Assembly (NCBI GenBank): GCA_014529385.2
Contig: CM043962.1
Coordinates: 54,331,905-54,395,904, forward strand
Direction: 5' to 3'
Length of the DNA: 64,000 bases
Source: Adiantum capillus-veneris
Lineage: Eukaryota > Streptophyta > Polypodiopsida > Polypodiales > Pteridaceae
Below the pieces are notes generated by a model, which was given only the letters and a program-made list of their open reading frames with translations, did not search any database and was not told the DNA's origin. Every line of letters starts with the position of its first letter. Within the stretch, counting starts at the first letter, position 1. Shown piece after piece: positions 22,358-34,791 of this stretch. A program made the translations under genes and the position numbers.

Positions 22358-25300
22358 ATGAATTTGAGATCGGGCAGGAATCTCCAGAATAACCAACCAA
22401 AACAAGGGGAACAAGCAAGTGTCATATTAACCGAGGGAAGTGTAAACCAAAGTTGGGTGCAACCATTAGAGCCGATCTTTGAAGGAAGTGTTTCTGATAC
22501 TTCTTCGGAGAGATCTTACGAGATTTTCACCGAACACTTGGAACACTTGAACCTGAACAACAGAGAAAATATGGCAGCAGGATCATCAAACCCTTCCGCC
22601 ACAATGAAGCTATTGTTCATAAAATATCAGTACGACAATGAGCAGGGTGCCAAGATCTACAAAGATGGAATGGACCACTATTGTGTAAAGATAGAAGATA
22701 GACCTAGTGAGTTCAAGGACTTAGTGCCTGTGAGCTATAGCGGAGATAGATATCTAGATGACGAGGGTACCATGTACTTGGTAGTCCTAAACCCTAACAT
22801 TGTGGACAAGTGGGGATTGATGGGAACCAAAGCCAAAGTAGATGAAGAACTTGAGGAGAAAGCACCAATAATGAACTTCCCTGATGCGAGGTTAAGAAGA
22901 GAGAATGAAACTACAAGGATCAACACTGATAACATCTATGTGGGGCTATACAAATATAATAATGGGGAGCAAGATCTCTATTATAGATGTGAAGAACCCT
23001 ACACTGGAGAGTTGACAGACCAAAAAAGACTTTATGTCTTTACCTACACAGAGGGATCGGAAGTGAAAATTGCCGCTTACGACAAGTATGGGAGGCAATA
23101 CTCAACAATGGGCAAAAAAGAATTAGAAGGATATACATACTTTGGGGGACCACTACATCAGTATTATGTTACTTCTAGCTCACAAAGACCAGCACCAACA
23201 AATGGAGTGCAAAACCCAATGACAACAGGAGGACAAAGAACTCAGGCTGCTGACTCTTTCAGTCAACCTCAGTACTCGAAGCCCGGACCAATGGGATCAT
23301 TACATTCTAGAGAGTCAATGGATAAGAATCGAGGTAGTGCAGTTCCAATCCCCACGTATACCACTCCAGGTCCAAGGTTCGAAGCGGAACCATCACATTT
23401 ACCTCCTAGTAGTAGATTCAGGGCAGGGGAACCGACAAGGGTAACCCATGAAGTCCATGATGCTAGAGAAAGCTTTAGCAGGGACACAGGAGCAATGAGA
23501 TTGGTAGCAGACCATAGACGTATGAGACCATCTCAAGTAGCCAAGTGTATGCCAAAGAAGTATGGTGGTTCAGGAGATCCGTATGCACATGTGTCACTCT
23601 TTAAGAAAGTCTTAAGAGCTGAGCAGATAACAGATTTCCATACACAATACGAGGGATTTGGTCTTACTCTAGAAGGTACGGCATTGACATGGTTTCAATC
23701 ACTGAACAGAGGGGGATTCTATGACATTGACCATTTGCTAAGAGAGTTTGCTGAGGAATTCTCAAAACGAGGGATTAAGCACAATACGGTCTCACAAATA
23801 TATGCTTTTAAACAGAGAGAACACGAAAAAGTGAAGGAAGCTTCACTTCGCTTCAAACAATACATTGAGAGATGTCCAGTACGTGAACGACCACAAGATG
23901 ACAGACTATCTGTTCTTTTTATTGAGGGATTGAGAAACGACACTCTCAAGAAGGACTTGCACTTGAAAGCTTGTACAAGTTTCGAGCAAGTAGCGAGAGA
24001 AGCATTGTACTTAGTGGATAACTGTACGGTTTATGGAGAGGTTTCAGCGGATACAAATTTTGCATCCAGTAGCTCTTCCTCGGTAGTGAGCGAGACTACC
24101 ACTAAAAAGAATGTTCAAACAACAACCATGCCAAATGTAGAGCAAATGATAGAAGAGGCTCTAAAAAGGATGGCACCATACCAAAAACCATTGCCAAAAC
24201 CACTGAAATGGTGTGCTATTGAACAAAAATGGACAAACCATCCAACAGAGGAGTGCTATTACAACAAAGGGTATGTAAGGGAGCGTCAGTATGCACCTCT
24301 TGCTCAATTAGCACCACCTCAGGTACATCCAGTACCTCGATACCCAACGGGAAATGGACCAGCACCTATGGGGATAGAAAGACCGCAACCGGTATTGGGA
24401 CAATAACCACCTTTACCAGGAGCAAGACCAGTGGGCATTAGATATGCACCAACCTTAGAGAATCAGGGAGAACAAGTCTTAATGCCTGTTCAAGCCTATT
24501 ATGAAGAATCTGGTGCACACATGTCTCCAACTGTGTATTACCCACCAGAAGAACCCAAACAACCAGAACCATGGGGCATGATTGGGAATGTTGGAATACC
24601 AACGGTTACAAGTGCTTCTGATGAAGAGAGATACAATTTGGACGCAAGAACATTGATGTTCATAGCTCATGGAGGGTTAACAGGACAAAGACCATCCTAT
24701 CCACAAAGGACGAATCAAGTGGGACCAAGACCAGCACTAGGACCCTGTTACAAGTGTGGAGGTGACCATCTGATGAATGTTTGTCCACATATGGAAATCA
24801 TTAGAATTAACGCTTATTGCACTGAGTGTGGGGTTACTCACTTCATTGAGGATTCTTCAAAGAATCCAAAAAAAGTGCAAAAGACGACATTGAATATGCT
24901 AGAAACTATTCCTACCAGCAGTGGGTCTGAAATGGAAACTCTGATACCAACGCAAGTTGTTACTAGAGCTCAAGCTAAGAAAACCACTAGAGAACCTGAG
25001 AATGGAAAGTTAGCGACTGAAGTGGTTAGTCAAGGACCGCGGAGTCAGAGAAACACATGGAAAGCTAGAAAAGCACGCATGAAGTTGAGAAAAGAACGTG
25101 AAGACGCTATTCTAGCTGAGGAACTAAAGCGAACTAAAGATAGATTAGAAAAACTTGAGAGTCAAAACGGGAAACGAGAGATGAGCCCGGAAAGAACGAA
25201 ACAAAAGAGTATCAAAGAAACAACGAGCTTAAGCTCAGGGGGATCAGTGCTAGTCGACAAAGTACACGAACCATTGGACGCACTGATGAGAGCTTACGAA

Positions 25301-25846
25301 GCTAGGTTAAATACCAACCAAACACAAGAACAGAGGTGGATGACATACCCAAACGTGGAATTGGAAAAGCAGAGACTTGAAATGTGCCAGAGAATGATCG
25401 AGACTGCACAAGCCTTATTAGAACCACCAAGAGAAACAATGAATTGTGGAACGGAAGACCCAATTCAGCAAGAGACTATCATTTCACGGGTAGCTGAAAA
25501 GACTCCCAGTGCACAAAAGTCTGAAGGTACACACAAGGATGACCGCATAGTATTGAACACAACCGATCAGGAGATAGAGAGTTTTCATCCAGTCATACAG
25601 AGGTCTTACGAAAGAGATGAGGATTACAATGAATTTTGGAAACAAGTGAGAGAGGCAAACTTTGCAAACGAGCTAAGTTGCCAAGCTAATCAGACAAATT
25701 GGGAAAAGGACATCAGGATTCCTCCCATAGTGGAATTTGAGGCAGGATCTCAAGCGGACTTGGATCAGCAATCTTACTGGGGAGATGGGGGCTCTGTTAG
25801 AACAATGGAGAGCAAACCTCATTCACTGAATACCTTACCTTCATAA
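22358..25846 (+). mobile_element. Gag of element B with long N-terminal extension
   Basis: Starts MNLRSGRN, a common gypsy gag start. Residues about 85-310 are an extension of unknown fold: KYQYDNEQGAKIYKDG and, about 110 residues on, YKYNNGEQDLYYRCEEPYTG look like two copies of one module; element A has the second. The Retrotrans_gag capsid region follows (TWFQSLNRGGFYDIDHLL, KQYIERCPVRERPQDDRLSV). One zinc knuckle CYKCGGDHLMNVCP lies at 24745-24786, followed by a Lys/Glu-rich region predicted to be helical. Reading continues toward the protease in the same frame. Confidence 0.85.
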
Positions 25847-25897
25847 TTAGGAGAGTATGAAGCAAAATTCGAGATTAGAGCACTTCCCTCACGAAGA

Positions 25898-26758
25898 ATG
25901 TCATCAGAAAAAGTCATGGACTCGCAAGGATTGATAGAGATCTTGTCAACACCAGTGACATGCACTATCACTCTAGCTGAGCTTTTGAGGCTAAGACCAC
26001 ATATGTGGACCACTGTAGGAAAATGCTTGGAGAAATTTGGGATAAAAGACCCAACATCGAGACTGCAAGAGGGTATACAAGAGCTGAGCAAACCACAAAA
26101 GAACGCTAAGCCTGTATCCTTAAACAAAGTCGGAGAGTATTGCGAAGGTGAAGAGGGGAATACAACCTTACCAGTTGAATTCCAAGGAGTGAACACAATG
26201 GCAATACTAGACAGCAGAGCTGGGGTAGCCATTGCTACAAAAGAAATCTGGAAAAAATGGGGGAAACCAGCAATAAGGAAGACTAGGTTGAAACTCCAAT
26301 TAGCAGATGGACACATGGAGAGACCTATGGGGTTATTAGAGAAAGTCGCAGTGACTTCTTGCGGCATTGAATACGAACATACTTTTGCTATTGTCGATTT
26401 TGGCAAGGAGAATAACTATGATATCATACTGGAAAGACCATTCATGAGACAGTTGAAAATGGTCCAGGATTGGGGCTACGATCACATATACCTGAGAAAT
26501 ATGGAAACCACTACACGTGTGAACATGAGAGACCATAGCTACAAAGATGTGAACCGAACACCGGTAGAGGAGTTTGATTCAGCTACTTTGGCGGGATCCG
26601 AATTTCTAGCCTGGTTAGGTAAGCCCAAGGAGTTATGGATGTGTGGAGCCTCGAAATGTGGAAGTCTGAGGCGAGAAGAATATGTTTTAGAAAGGGCTAT
26701 TGAAGACGAAGCTTATATAAGAGAACCCTTTCCAGAGGACACGCTTGAACCATTATAA
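25898..26758 (+). mobile_element. First retropepsin part of B
   Basis: Begins with a conserved leader also seen in A and J (STPVTCTITLAELLRLRPHMW). The aspartic protease domain follows at about 26130-26500: the flap and floor motifs around LQLADGHMERPMGLL, TFAIVDFG and the ILERPFMRQLKMVQDWGYD end. The homologous domains in A and J have the DSG motif. It would cleave the Gag-Pol polyprotein. Confidence 0.85.
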
Positions 26759-26842
26759 TGGACACACATTCTAGCAACCCTAGATGTTTGTGCAATTCCG
26801 GATGGTCCCATAACGAAATTTTGCGACAAGGACGGGTACGAC

Positions 26843-29000
26843 GTGGTTCCGTACTTCATGTTGAGAACTATACTCGAAAAAGAAACTGAAAAGAACGATA
26901 TACTGGAAAAGGAAGATGAAGAAGAGGTGTTTCACGACATTCCCGATCATCCAGAGTGGGGAAATGAAGTAGACAACGAGTCAACGGACAATTCAAGCGA
27001 AAACGAAGAAACTATAACGGATGTCCGATTTTATGATTTTCCGAACCAAACTAAACAACGCCAGAAACGCTATAGAGCAAAGAGAAAAACAAGGGGGGTT
27101 AGAACCAATCCGATGCCTAGAATAAAAGGAAAAAATCAATTCCTAATGCTAGTAAAGGCGGAAGATTGTGTTAAGGACAAGATTTCTGGAAGAATGGGAG
27201 GCAATGATCAAAAGAGCTTACGAAAAGACAAAAGAGGCTCAAGAAATCAAGTTCAAAGGAATGAAACGAAAACTGAAACAGAAAAATCAGAAAAGAACAA
27301 GCGCAACAGAGAACACACGGAGTCCAAGTTAGAAGGTAGAAACAAGTACAGAGAGATCAAGAAAACTCTGAAAGAAGTTTGGACGATAGAAATTGAGAGT
27401 GGAGAGGACGAAAACGCTAAAATCAAGGAAAACATGGATGTTCCCTCTCACTACAGGAAATTCACAATAGAGGATAGGAAGATGGTATTAACCCAACCTA
27501 TTCGAGAGATAAAGGAGAACGAATCTTATGATGGACTGGAGGATGCAAAAAAAGTTGATTTAGCAGCTCCAGGTGAGACACCTAGACCGGTGCACATAGC
27601 CACAGATTTGTCTCCAGGCGAGGAAGAGAGACTTTTGAGTCTTCTCCGAGAGTACAGGGATGTGTTTGCATGGTCTTATAAGGACTTAAAGGGATTTGAA
27701 CCATCGATATGCCAACACACAATCCCACTAAAACAAGACGCAAAGCCTAGCAGACAGAGACCATACACATATAATGATACGTTTGCTAAGCGAATCAAAG
27801 AAGAGATAGATAAGCTAATGGAAGCTGAATTCATATACGAGATTGAACACACCGATTGGGTATCTCCGATTGTGGTGGTACCCAAGAAGAACGGAAAACT
27901 CCGAGTGTGTGTCAACTTAAAGAAAGTGAATGCTGCAACAATCAGGGACAATTATCCCCTGCCGATAACTGATCATGTTCTAGAGCGTGTATCAGGGAAA
28001 ACAACATACTCCTTTCTTGATGGTTTATCAGGATATAACCAGCTAGCCATAGCACCGAAAGATCAACATAAAACAGCTTTTGCAACGGAGTGGAAAATTT
28101 ATGCTTATCGGGTTATGCCTTTTGGTCTAACCAATGCTCCCGCAACCTTCCAGAGGCTGATGATGCATGCTTTCAAAGAATACTTAAGGTTGTTTCTAGA
28201 AATATACATGGATGACTTATGTGTACATTCTCTTCTGAGAGATGAGCATCTAGAACACCTAAGAAAAGTATTTGAAAAATGTAGGACATATCGCATTTGT
28301 CTCAATCCTGAGAAATGTGTGTTTATGGTCCGACAGGGCAGAATTCTGGGACATATTGTCTCACAAAACGGAATATCCACGGATTTAGAGAAGATAAAAG
28401 TTATAGTGGATATGCCTAGACCAACCAATGCAAAACAAGTACAGAGCTTTATGGGACATTGCTGATATTATAGACGATTCATTTACATGTACGCTATAAT
28501 AGGCCAACCACTTTACAGGCTAATAGTGAACTTTGAATGGACAGAGGAGTGTGAGGAGTCATTCAAGAAATTGAAAGAGGCACTCATTCCTGCTCCAGTC
28601 TTGAAATCACCAGATTGGGAGAAGATATTCCATGTGCATATAGATGCTTCGGCATATGCAATAGGATGCATTCTGGCTCAGCCAGAAGAAGGAAATATGG
28701 ATTTTCCTATCTGTTACGCCAGTCGACAGCTCAACAATGCAGAGAAGAATTACACCACAACAGAGCGAGAGGGATTAGGAATGATATATGCTGTGAAGAA
28801 ATTTTGGCATTATCTTCTAGCCAACAAGTTTGTGTTTTTTATGGATCACCAAGCCTTGCTCTATCTAGTGAATAAACCATGCAATACCGGGAGAATCGTG
28901 AGATGGTTCATTATCTTACTGGAATTCGACTTCACGGTAGTAGTAAAGAAAGGAAAAACACATCTTAGAGCTGATCATCTTTCGCGATTGATGAATGGAG
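26843..29000 (+). mobile_element. RT and RNase H part of B
   Basis: After a charged Lys/Glu-rich linker, RT starts near 27560 (DVFAWSYKDLKGFEP, an Athila/Tat-type entry). It has VVVPKKNGKLRVCV, YNQLAIAPKDQHKTAF, MPFGLTNAPATFQRLM and the IYMDDL active-site block near 28201. RNase H (28487-29000) has VHIDASAYAIGCILAQ, NYTTTEREGLGMIYAVKKF and DHQALLYLVNK. No archaeal-type second RNase H is visible, unlike element H. Confidence 0.92.
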
Positions 29001-29099
29001 AAGACCCTATAGGAGTAGATGACGACATGCCAGACGCGTACTTGTTCAACATAGAAATGATACCGAAGTGGTCTCAAAATGTCGTTAGCTTATTAACCT

Positions 29100-30340
29100 A
29101 TGGAGGAGAGTTTGATAGAAGCAAATACAACCAGAAACATATTGCTATTCAACAATCCAAGAATCTTCAATTGGTTGCAGAAAGGTTGTATCAATTGGGA
29201 AATGATCATGTTTTACGACTATGCATCAATTCTGAGGAATATAATATATATCTGCGTGAAGCACATGTTCAGGAATGTGCATTTCATTGTTCAAGAAGGA
29301 ACACATATAGGAATTTGTTACAATTGGGAGTCTATTGGCCAGGAATGAAAGAAAGCGTACATGAATATGTCACTGTATGTATTGTATGTTCATCAAAACC
29401 GCCAGCAGAGTATTCGACATTATATCAGATAATGATCGCTCCGGAATGGAGTCAGTATATTGTTGAATATCTCACAAATAGAACTTTCCCAGAAGGAACG
29501 TCAAAAGCTCGTCAGAAATTTGTAGAGACAGAAGCTCGAGATTACGCTTTAATAGGAGATCAACTCTATAAGAGAGGTAACGACAACCAGCTTAGGATTT
29601 GCGCGTCAGAGTCTGAGTATGTGATAATCCTGGATCAAGCTCATGGAGGAGTAGGTGGAGGCCATTTCTCAGGTGATAAGACAACAAAACTTGTCTTAGC
29701 CGCAGGAATATGGTGGCCAACATTACATATGGACGCTGAGGAATACGTTAAACGGTGTGATGACTGTCAGCGGACCAAAGTACCACTTAAAAGAGATGAT
29801 ATGCCGCTTAGACCAATGATGGGGGCAAGAGCTTTTGCAAAATGGGGGATTGATTATGTCGGATCCATTTCACCTCCTGCATATAAGACTCATGCACAAT
29901 AAATCGTTGTGGCTACAGACTATCTAACAAAGTGGGTCGAAGCAAAGGCAACTCAAAAAGCAGATGCCAGGACCACGGCACAATTTCTATATGAATACCT
30001 CTTTGTAAGATATGGATTGCCAATAGAAATTGTGAGTGATCGAGGCACACATTTTATAAATGAAGTGATAGAGATCCTTCTAGATGAATTCATGGTAATC
30101 CATAGGAAATCAGCCCCGTATCATCCACAAGCAAACGGACAAGCTGAAGCAACAAACAAAACCATATGCACGGTCCTTACGAAGATTGTATCTAAGTCGA
30201 GAACTGACTGGGACCAGAAGTTGCATTCAACATATGGGCATATAGGGTAGCATATAAAACATCAATAGGAACGACCCCATATAACATGGTTTTTGGGCTA
30301 AATGCTATCCTACCAATAGAATTCTTGATTTCAACCTTAA
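29100..30340 (+). mobile_element. Integrase part of B with two HHCC-like modules
   Basis: Two zinc-binding N-terminal modules lie in tandem. The first, at about 29245-29400, has AHVQECAFH, then GVYWPGM and CIVC. The second, at about 29630-29790, has AHGGVGGGHFSGDKT, then GIWWPTL and CDDCQRTK. The catalytic core follows (KWGIDYVGSI, WVEAKATQKADA, SDRGTHFIN, YHPQANGQAEATNK). One module is normal for gypsy integrase. Confidence 0.85.
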
Positions 30341-31968
30341 GGGTGGCTAAGGATCTAGAGTGGACAGGGCACGAGCTTTCTGATAGAATAGATGACCTGG
30401 AAAAGCTAGACGAGCTTCGCCTAAAAGCAGTAGCTTCTATCTACGCTCAAAAAAGGCGACAAAAGGAATTTTTTGATAAGCTTGTGCGGACTAAAGAGTT
30501 TAAGGTTGGGGACTATGTCCTAGTTTACACTCTGAAACAGCATGCTAAGAAGCTTAAAAAGCGAGGGATGGGACCTCTGGTGATTAAAGATCTATCACCA
30601 AGTGGAGCCGTCAAGCTTGCTACATTAGACGGAGAAGAAATGCCCAATTGGATTAGTGGATGCAGAGTGAAAAAGTATCTTTTGCCGTTAACCCAAGACA
30701 TGCTTCTCAAAATACATCAAGAAAAGCTACGTGTCCAGAAAAAGAAAAAGATTGTGGAGGAAGCGCAAGCCGAGGCGAAGGAAAGAATGGAGAAAAGAAG
30801 ACTACTACGTCAGAAACAACGCAATGAAGGAGCAATACGAATAAACGCAGTCAGTATAACAGAAATGGATAATGACAAAGAAGAACCCATCATTGAATGC
30901 AAAGTAGGAACCAACCAAATCAAAGCCAGAGCACTATTGGATTCAGGAGCTCAAACTAACCTACTTTCACTCAGTTTGTACAGACAATTGACCAATGACA
31001 CTAAATTACAAACTGCCAAGCAAGAGTTAAAGAGTTACTCTGAGAATTCAATCAAAACTATCGGATGCACAGTTTTACATATACAGATTAACCAGTATGT
31101 GTATCCTCATATGTTTTACGTGGTTGAAGACCAAGCTACACAACATCCATTATTGCTAGGACAACCATGGCAGAAGCAATACAATGCAATGATTGACTGG
31201 AGTTCTAAATCAGTGCTTATCAAATACGAAGGTGAAAGTCAATCAGTTAAGTTCACCAAAGGAGCCGAGCCAACTCCAAAGGAAGAATCCAAGAACAAAG
31301 GTAAACAACAACCAGAGAAAAAGAAGAAGCAATGGAAACCAAAAGTTTCTATACAACTGGATTGCTCTTCGACGAGGAACTCTCAACATTGGATAAGGAA
31401 GACAAGCAATAATATAACGGCTCAACCTTGGGAAAAAACGGAGTCAACGTTGGTATGGAGACCAAAAAAGGTTGTGCCAGAGAACACAAAGGTGGAAAAC
31501 AGAGTCTTCAATACCAGACAACAGAGTGATTCCAGACAATCAAGGACAGTGAAACAGATCTGGATTCCAAAGAAGTTCATGACGGCACAAAGCTATAGCA
31601 AGCAAATTTGGATTCCAAGGATTTGTAAACAGGAAATCCCTTCAGTACAATCCACGGAAACTCCTAGGTATTTCAAGGCGAGGAAATCAACACAAAGAAC
31701 AAAGCAGGTTTGGGTCGCAAAGAGTTTGTGGCAAGCACAAGCGAAGCGGAAGCAGATTTGGATTGTGAAAAAGAACAACAAGGTAAAGAAGAATCCATCT
31801 ACTGATTCTACTACCGAAGTGCCAAAACCAACCCAAAACCCGACCACCAATCCTTCAATCAAACAAAGAGCAGCTTTATTGGAAAGACTGTTGTATCATC
31901 GCTCTACAATTGCATTGGGAACTTATGACCAAAACACCTACAATGCTTCGCCCACAGACACTTCATAG
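30341..31968 (+). mobile_element. Integrase tail, second retropepsin-like domain and W-rich tail of B
   Basis: The integrase C-terminal part has KEFKVGDYVLVYTLKQHAKK and GPLVIKDLSPSGAV. At about 30880-31260 a second, quite different retropepsin-like domain follows, with ARALLDSGAQTNLLSLSLYR, HPLLLGQPWQKQYNAMIDW. The last 200 residues are Lys- and Gln-rich with six repeats of a (Q)(I/V)W(I/V)PK motif, for example KQIWIPKKF. The frame ends near an internal purine tract. Confidence 0.85.
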
Positions 31969-31990
31969 TCGTCCGGGAGGACTCAGACTA

Positions 31991-32003
31991 GGAGGGGGGG
32001 AGG
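31991..32003 (+). promoter_or_regulatory. Internal polypurine tract of B
   Basis: GGAGGGGGGGAGG. Its first 12 bases are identical to the terminal purine tract at 38100-38111. It lies just after the end of pol. Confidence 0.7.
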
Positions 32004-33615
32004 TATACAGGTATACAGGAGCTACAAAGCAGCTACAAGCGACAAAAACAAAGAAAAACAAAAATTATATTACAAGGGCAGTGTCTTACATGATTTTGTA
32101 ATTTTTATGTTTGATTGCGGATATTGATAATATTTATGCCCTTATATACCTTGTTTTGCAACAAGAAGAGATCAAATGATGAATTTGGGTCTCTAGACGT
32201 GTAAATATCACTAAATAAGAGTGTTTTTGGAGCTAAAAAGTGGAAAAAAGTGGTAATCCAAGTCCAGAAATCACAAATAAGTGTATATTCATATACACAG
32301 GGTTACCATCTATTTATTGTGTATGTTTGGAATTTTTTGGCTTCAATTTGCTATTTTCCTTTATTTTTTATGATTTTCTTGATAAAAAGTAAAAGAAAAA
32401 TAAAAAAAGCAGGTGAAACGAGATCAGAAAAAAGAAAAGAATAGATGGTGATGATCCTAATGACAAGGGAAACCCATGGTAAAAATTGAGTACAATTCGG
32501 CAAAAGTTGCGGAAAGCCCGAAATGACAGAATTTTGGCAAAGTGGACAGATTTCTCAGAAACAGGTCAAACAGAGTCCAAATTGAGAAATTTCAAATCCT
32601 AAAGTGCATTTCACGACGAGATAGGAGCACATGTCAAATTTGGTAACAAGTGATCCGGGAAGTCCAAAGTTAAGTATTTTTCACATCACTTTCAAGCTCA
32701 TTTCCACTATTACCTTCTTGGAGAGAGCAAAGAGCACACAGGAGCATCCAACCTTCTACAGCCTCCTACGACTGCTACGAGAGCTCAGAGGACACCAGAC
32801 ATGAGAGGAAGACTCATTGCCATAAGCTTTTGATGCTTATCATTAACTTTTGTCGCGAAAACTGACCAAAACCAAGAAACAAGAGCAGACGGGGAATGCG
32901 GTAGAATGCTAGGTAGTGGCACAACCGCCTAACCAAACCTTGCAAGAACTTATAGGTGGGTTACCCTAGTATAGAAGATGGGTTTCTAACACTCAAAGCT
33001 CAAGAAAGAACGACTGGAAAAACCCTAGGTCAACAGAGCCTGCAAGAGGCAAACAGGAAAAAGTTGTCGAAACGACACAAAACTTCTCAGGAAGCTTAAC
33101 AACATCGAGGGCAATGCAACCATGGAGTATCTCCAGGTTTGGACCACCAAAAGTAGGTCGGAACAACCGATTCGACTGCGGACACACAAAGCGTCATTTT
33201 GGCATAACGGCTGAAATTGACGACCGAATGAAATGAAACTTCACAAGCAGCTTCAAATATACATGGATGACTTATGTTTGCAAGCAAAACCCAAAAGAAA
33301 GCTGATTCACTTACCGATGGTGAAAAAGACACTTTCGGACAACCAAAACGAGAAAGATGGAGAACGGGGAGCCAAAGTCAAGTTCAACCAAATAGATGGC
33401 TTCACAACATATCCAATGAGCTGGAAATGCAACTCTCGAGAAGAAAAGTTGAAGAAATTCAACTCCAAGGCAAAAAGACGACTTCGGAGACTGAAATGCC
33501 TATAAGGGGGCTTTTTAGCTAAACTGATGACTTTTTAAGTTGAAAACTAGTTAGCAAGGCTTAGGGCACAAGCACAAAGCATTCTTTGCACAAAAAGACA
33601 AACATTTCAAGAAAA
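32004..33615 (+). other. Untranslated region after pol of B
   Basis: About 1.6 kb without a convincing gene. It holds, at 33255-33277, a 23-nt exact copy of the stretch that encodes the YMDD block in the RT (28200-28222). Short frames around it show no domain. Confidence 0.6.
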
Positions 33616-34624
33616 GACATCATACGTGTATGATGTCTCACAGCATGAATTTCACATCCATTTCAACATTTGAGTGCATAGCCTCATTCCACATGTTAAT
33701 CACATCCTATGAACCAAGTATCATGAGAATTGGAGTTAGAAAACCCAAGGAAAACCAAAAAGACGCAAAGTAGGCCATAAAATTGATTTTTGGTCCTAAT
33801 TTTGTCAAAATAACTCCAGACTCATTGAAACTTTGTAGGATTGTTGATTAACACATCTACAAGCTATCTGGAACCAAAAAGCACCATTTTGACACAAAAG
33901 ACATCATACGCGTATGATGTCTATTTGCACTTACAGAGCCAAAACTGCTCATTTGTCATCATACATCCATTATATATATCTAATTCATGTTACATATGAA
34001 ATTTGGAACCATTTGGTCAAGAGGATCACCCCATTAGCCCAATTGAGGGAAAATCCTTCACCTAAAGCCTATTTTTGGCCCAAATCCAACATACTCAAGT
34101 CCAAACCAAGATTTGAGTAGAAACAGTCCTTCACTAGTACATGGGGAGTCCACAGAACCAATCCCATGCAAAATTGATGAAAAAGACATCATACGCGTAT
34201 GATGTCTCCAGAGCCATTTTTAGCCCAAAATCTATCCAAACTTCATAAATCCACTGAATAAGCCTATCTAAAGCCAAATCCAAGCTTATAGAGAAATTTG
34301 ATCCAAAAATACACTAAAACACATCATACGTGTATGATGTCTCACTATGTGATTTTGGCACCTCAGGGCTTCAACCACCAAACAGAAGTGATCTACATGC
34401 CATTTGAAAGTGAACCACCAAGTTTTATCCAATTTGGATCCTAAAATCCAAATCCCTTTCAAAATTTTGCCAAGAGCCGGAACTGGACTAAACTAGCCAA
34501 AACTTGACCAAATGGGATCCAAACTCAAATACAAGCATATGATACTCATGTATACACTATCAGCTACAAGCACAACCAATATGAAGCCATTTTGACACAA
34601 AAGACATCATACGCGTATGATGTC
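33616..34624 (+). repeat. Second palindrome array of B
   Basis: Five copies of the same palindrome as in the leader, at 33616, 33900, 34185, 34321 and 34603; two have a GT centre in place of GC. Steps are 284, 285, 136 and 282 bp. The last copy ends 168 bp before the start codon at 34792. Flanking words such as 'aaattgatgaaaaagacatc' are shared with the first array. Confidence 0.92.
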
Positions 34625-34791
34625 TCCAGCATGATTTTGAGCCCATTTTGCATATTTTTTCACCTACCTTGCATCCTTAGGCCCTGAATAGCTCATGTTT
34701 CAATTTTCAAGTCATTTGAATAGTTAAAAGCTTCATTTCGGCTTTCAGTACTAAAAAGACGCTAACTTCTGAAATTGGAGTTACAGGATCC

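Noticed and set aside
26843-31968. Integrated pararetrovirus (Caulimoviridae)
   Set aside because: LTRs, integrase and a 5-bp target duplication show a Ty3/gypsy element; no movement protein seen.
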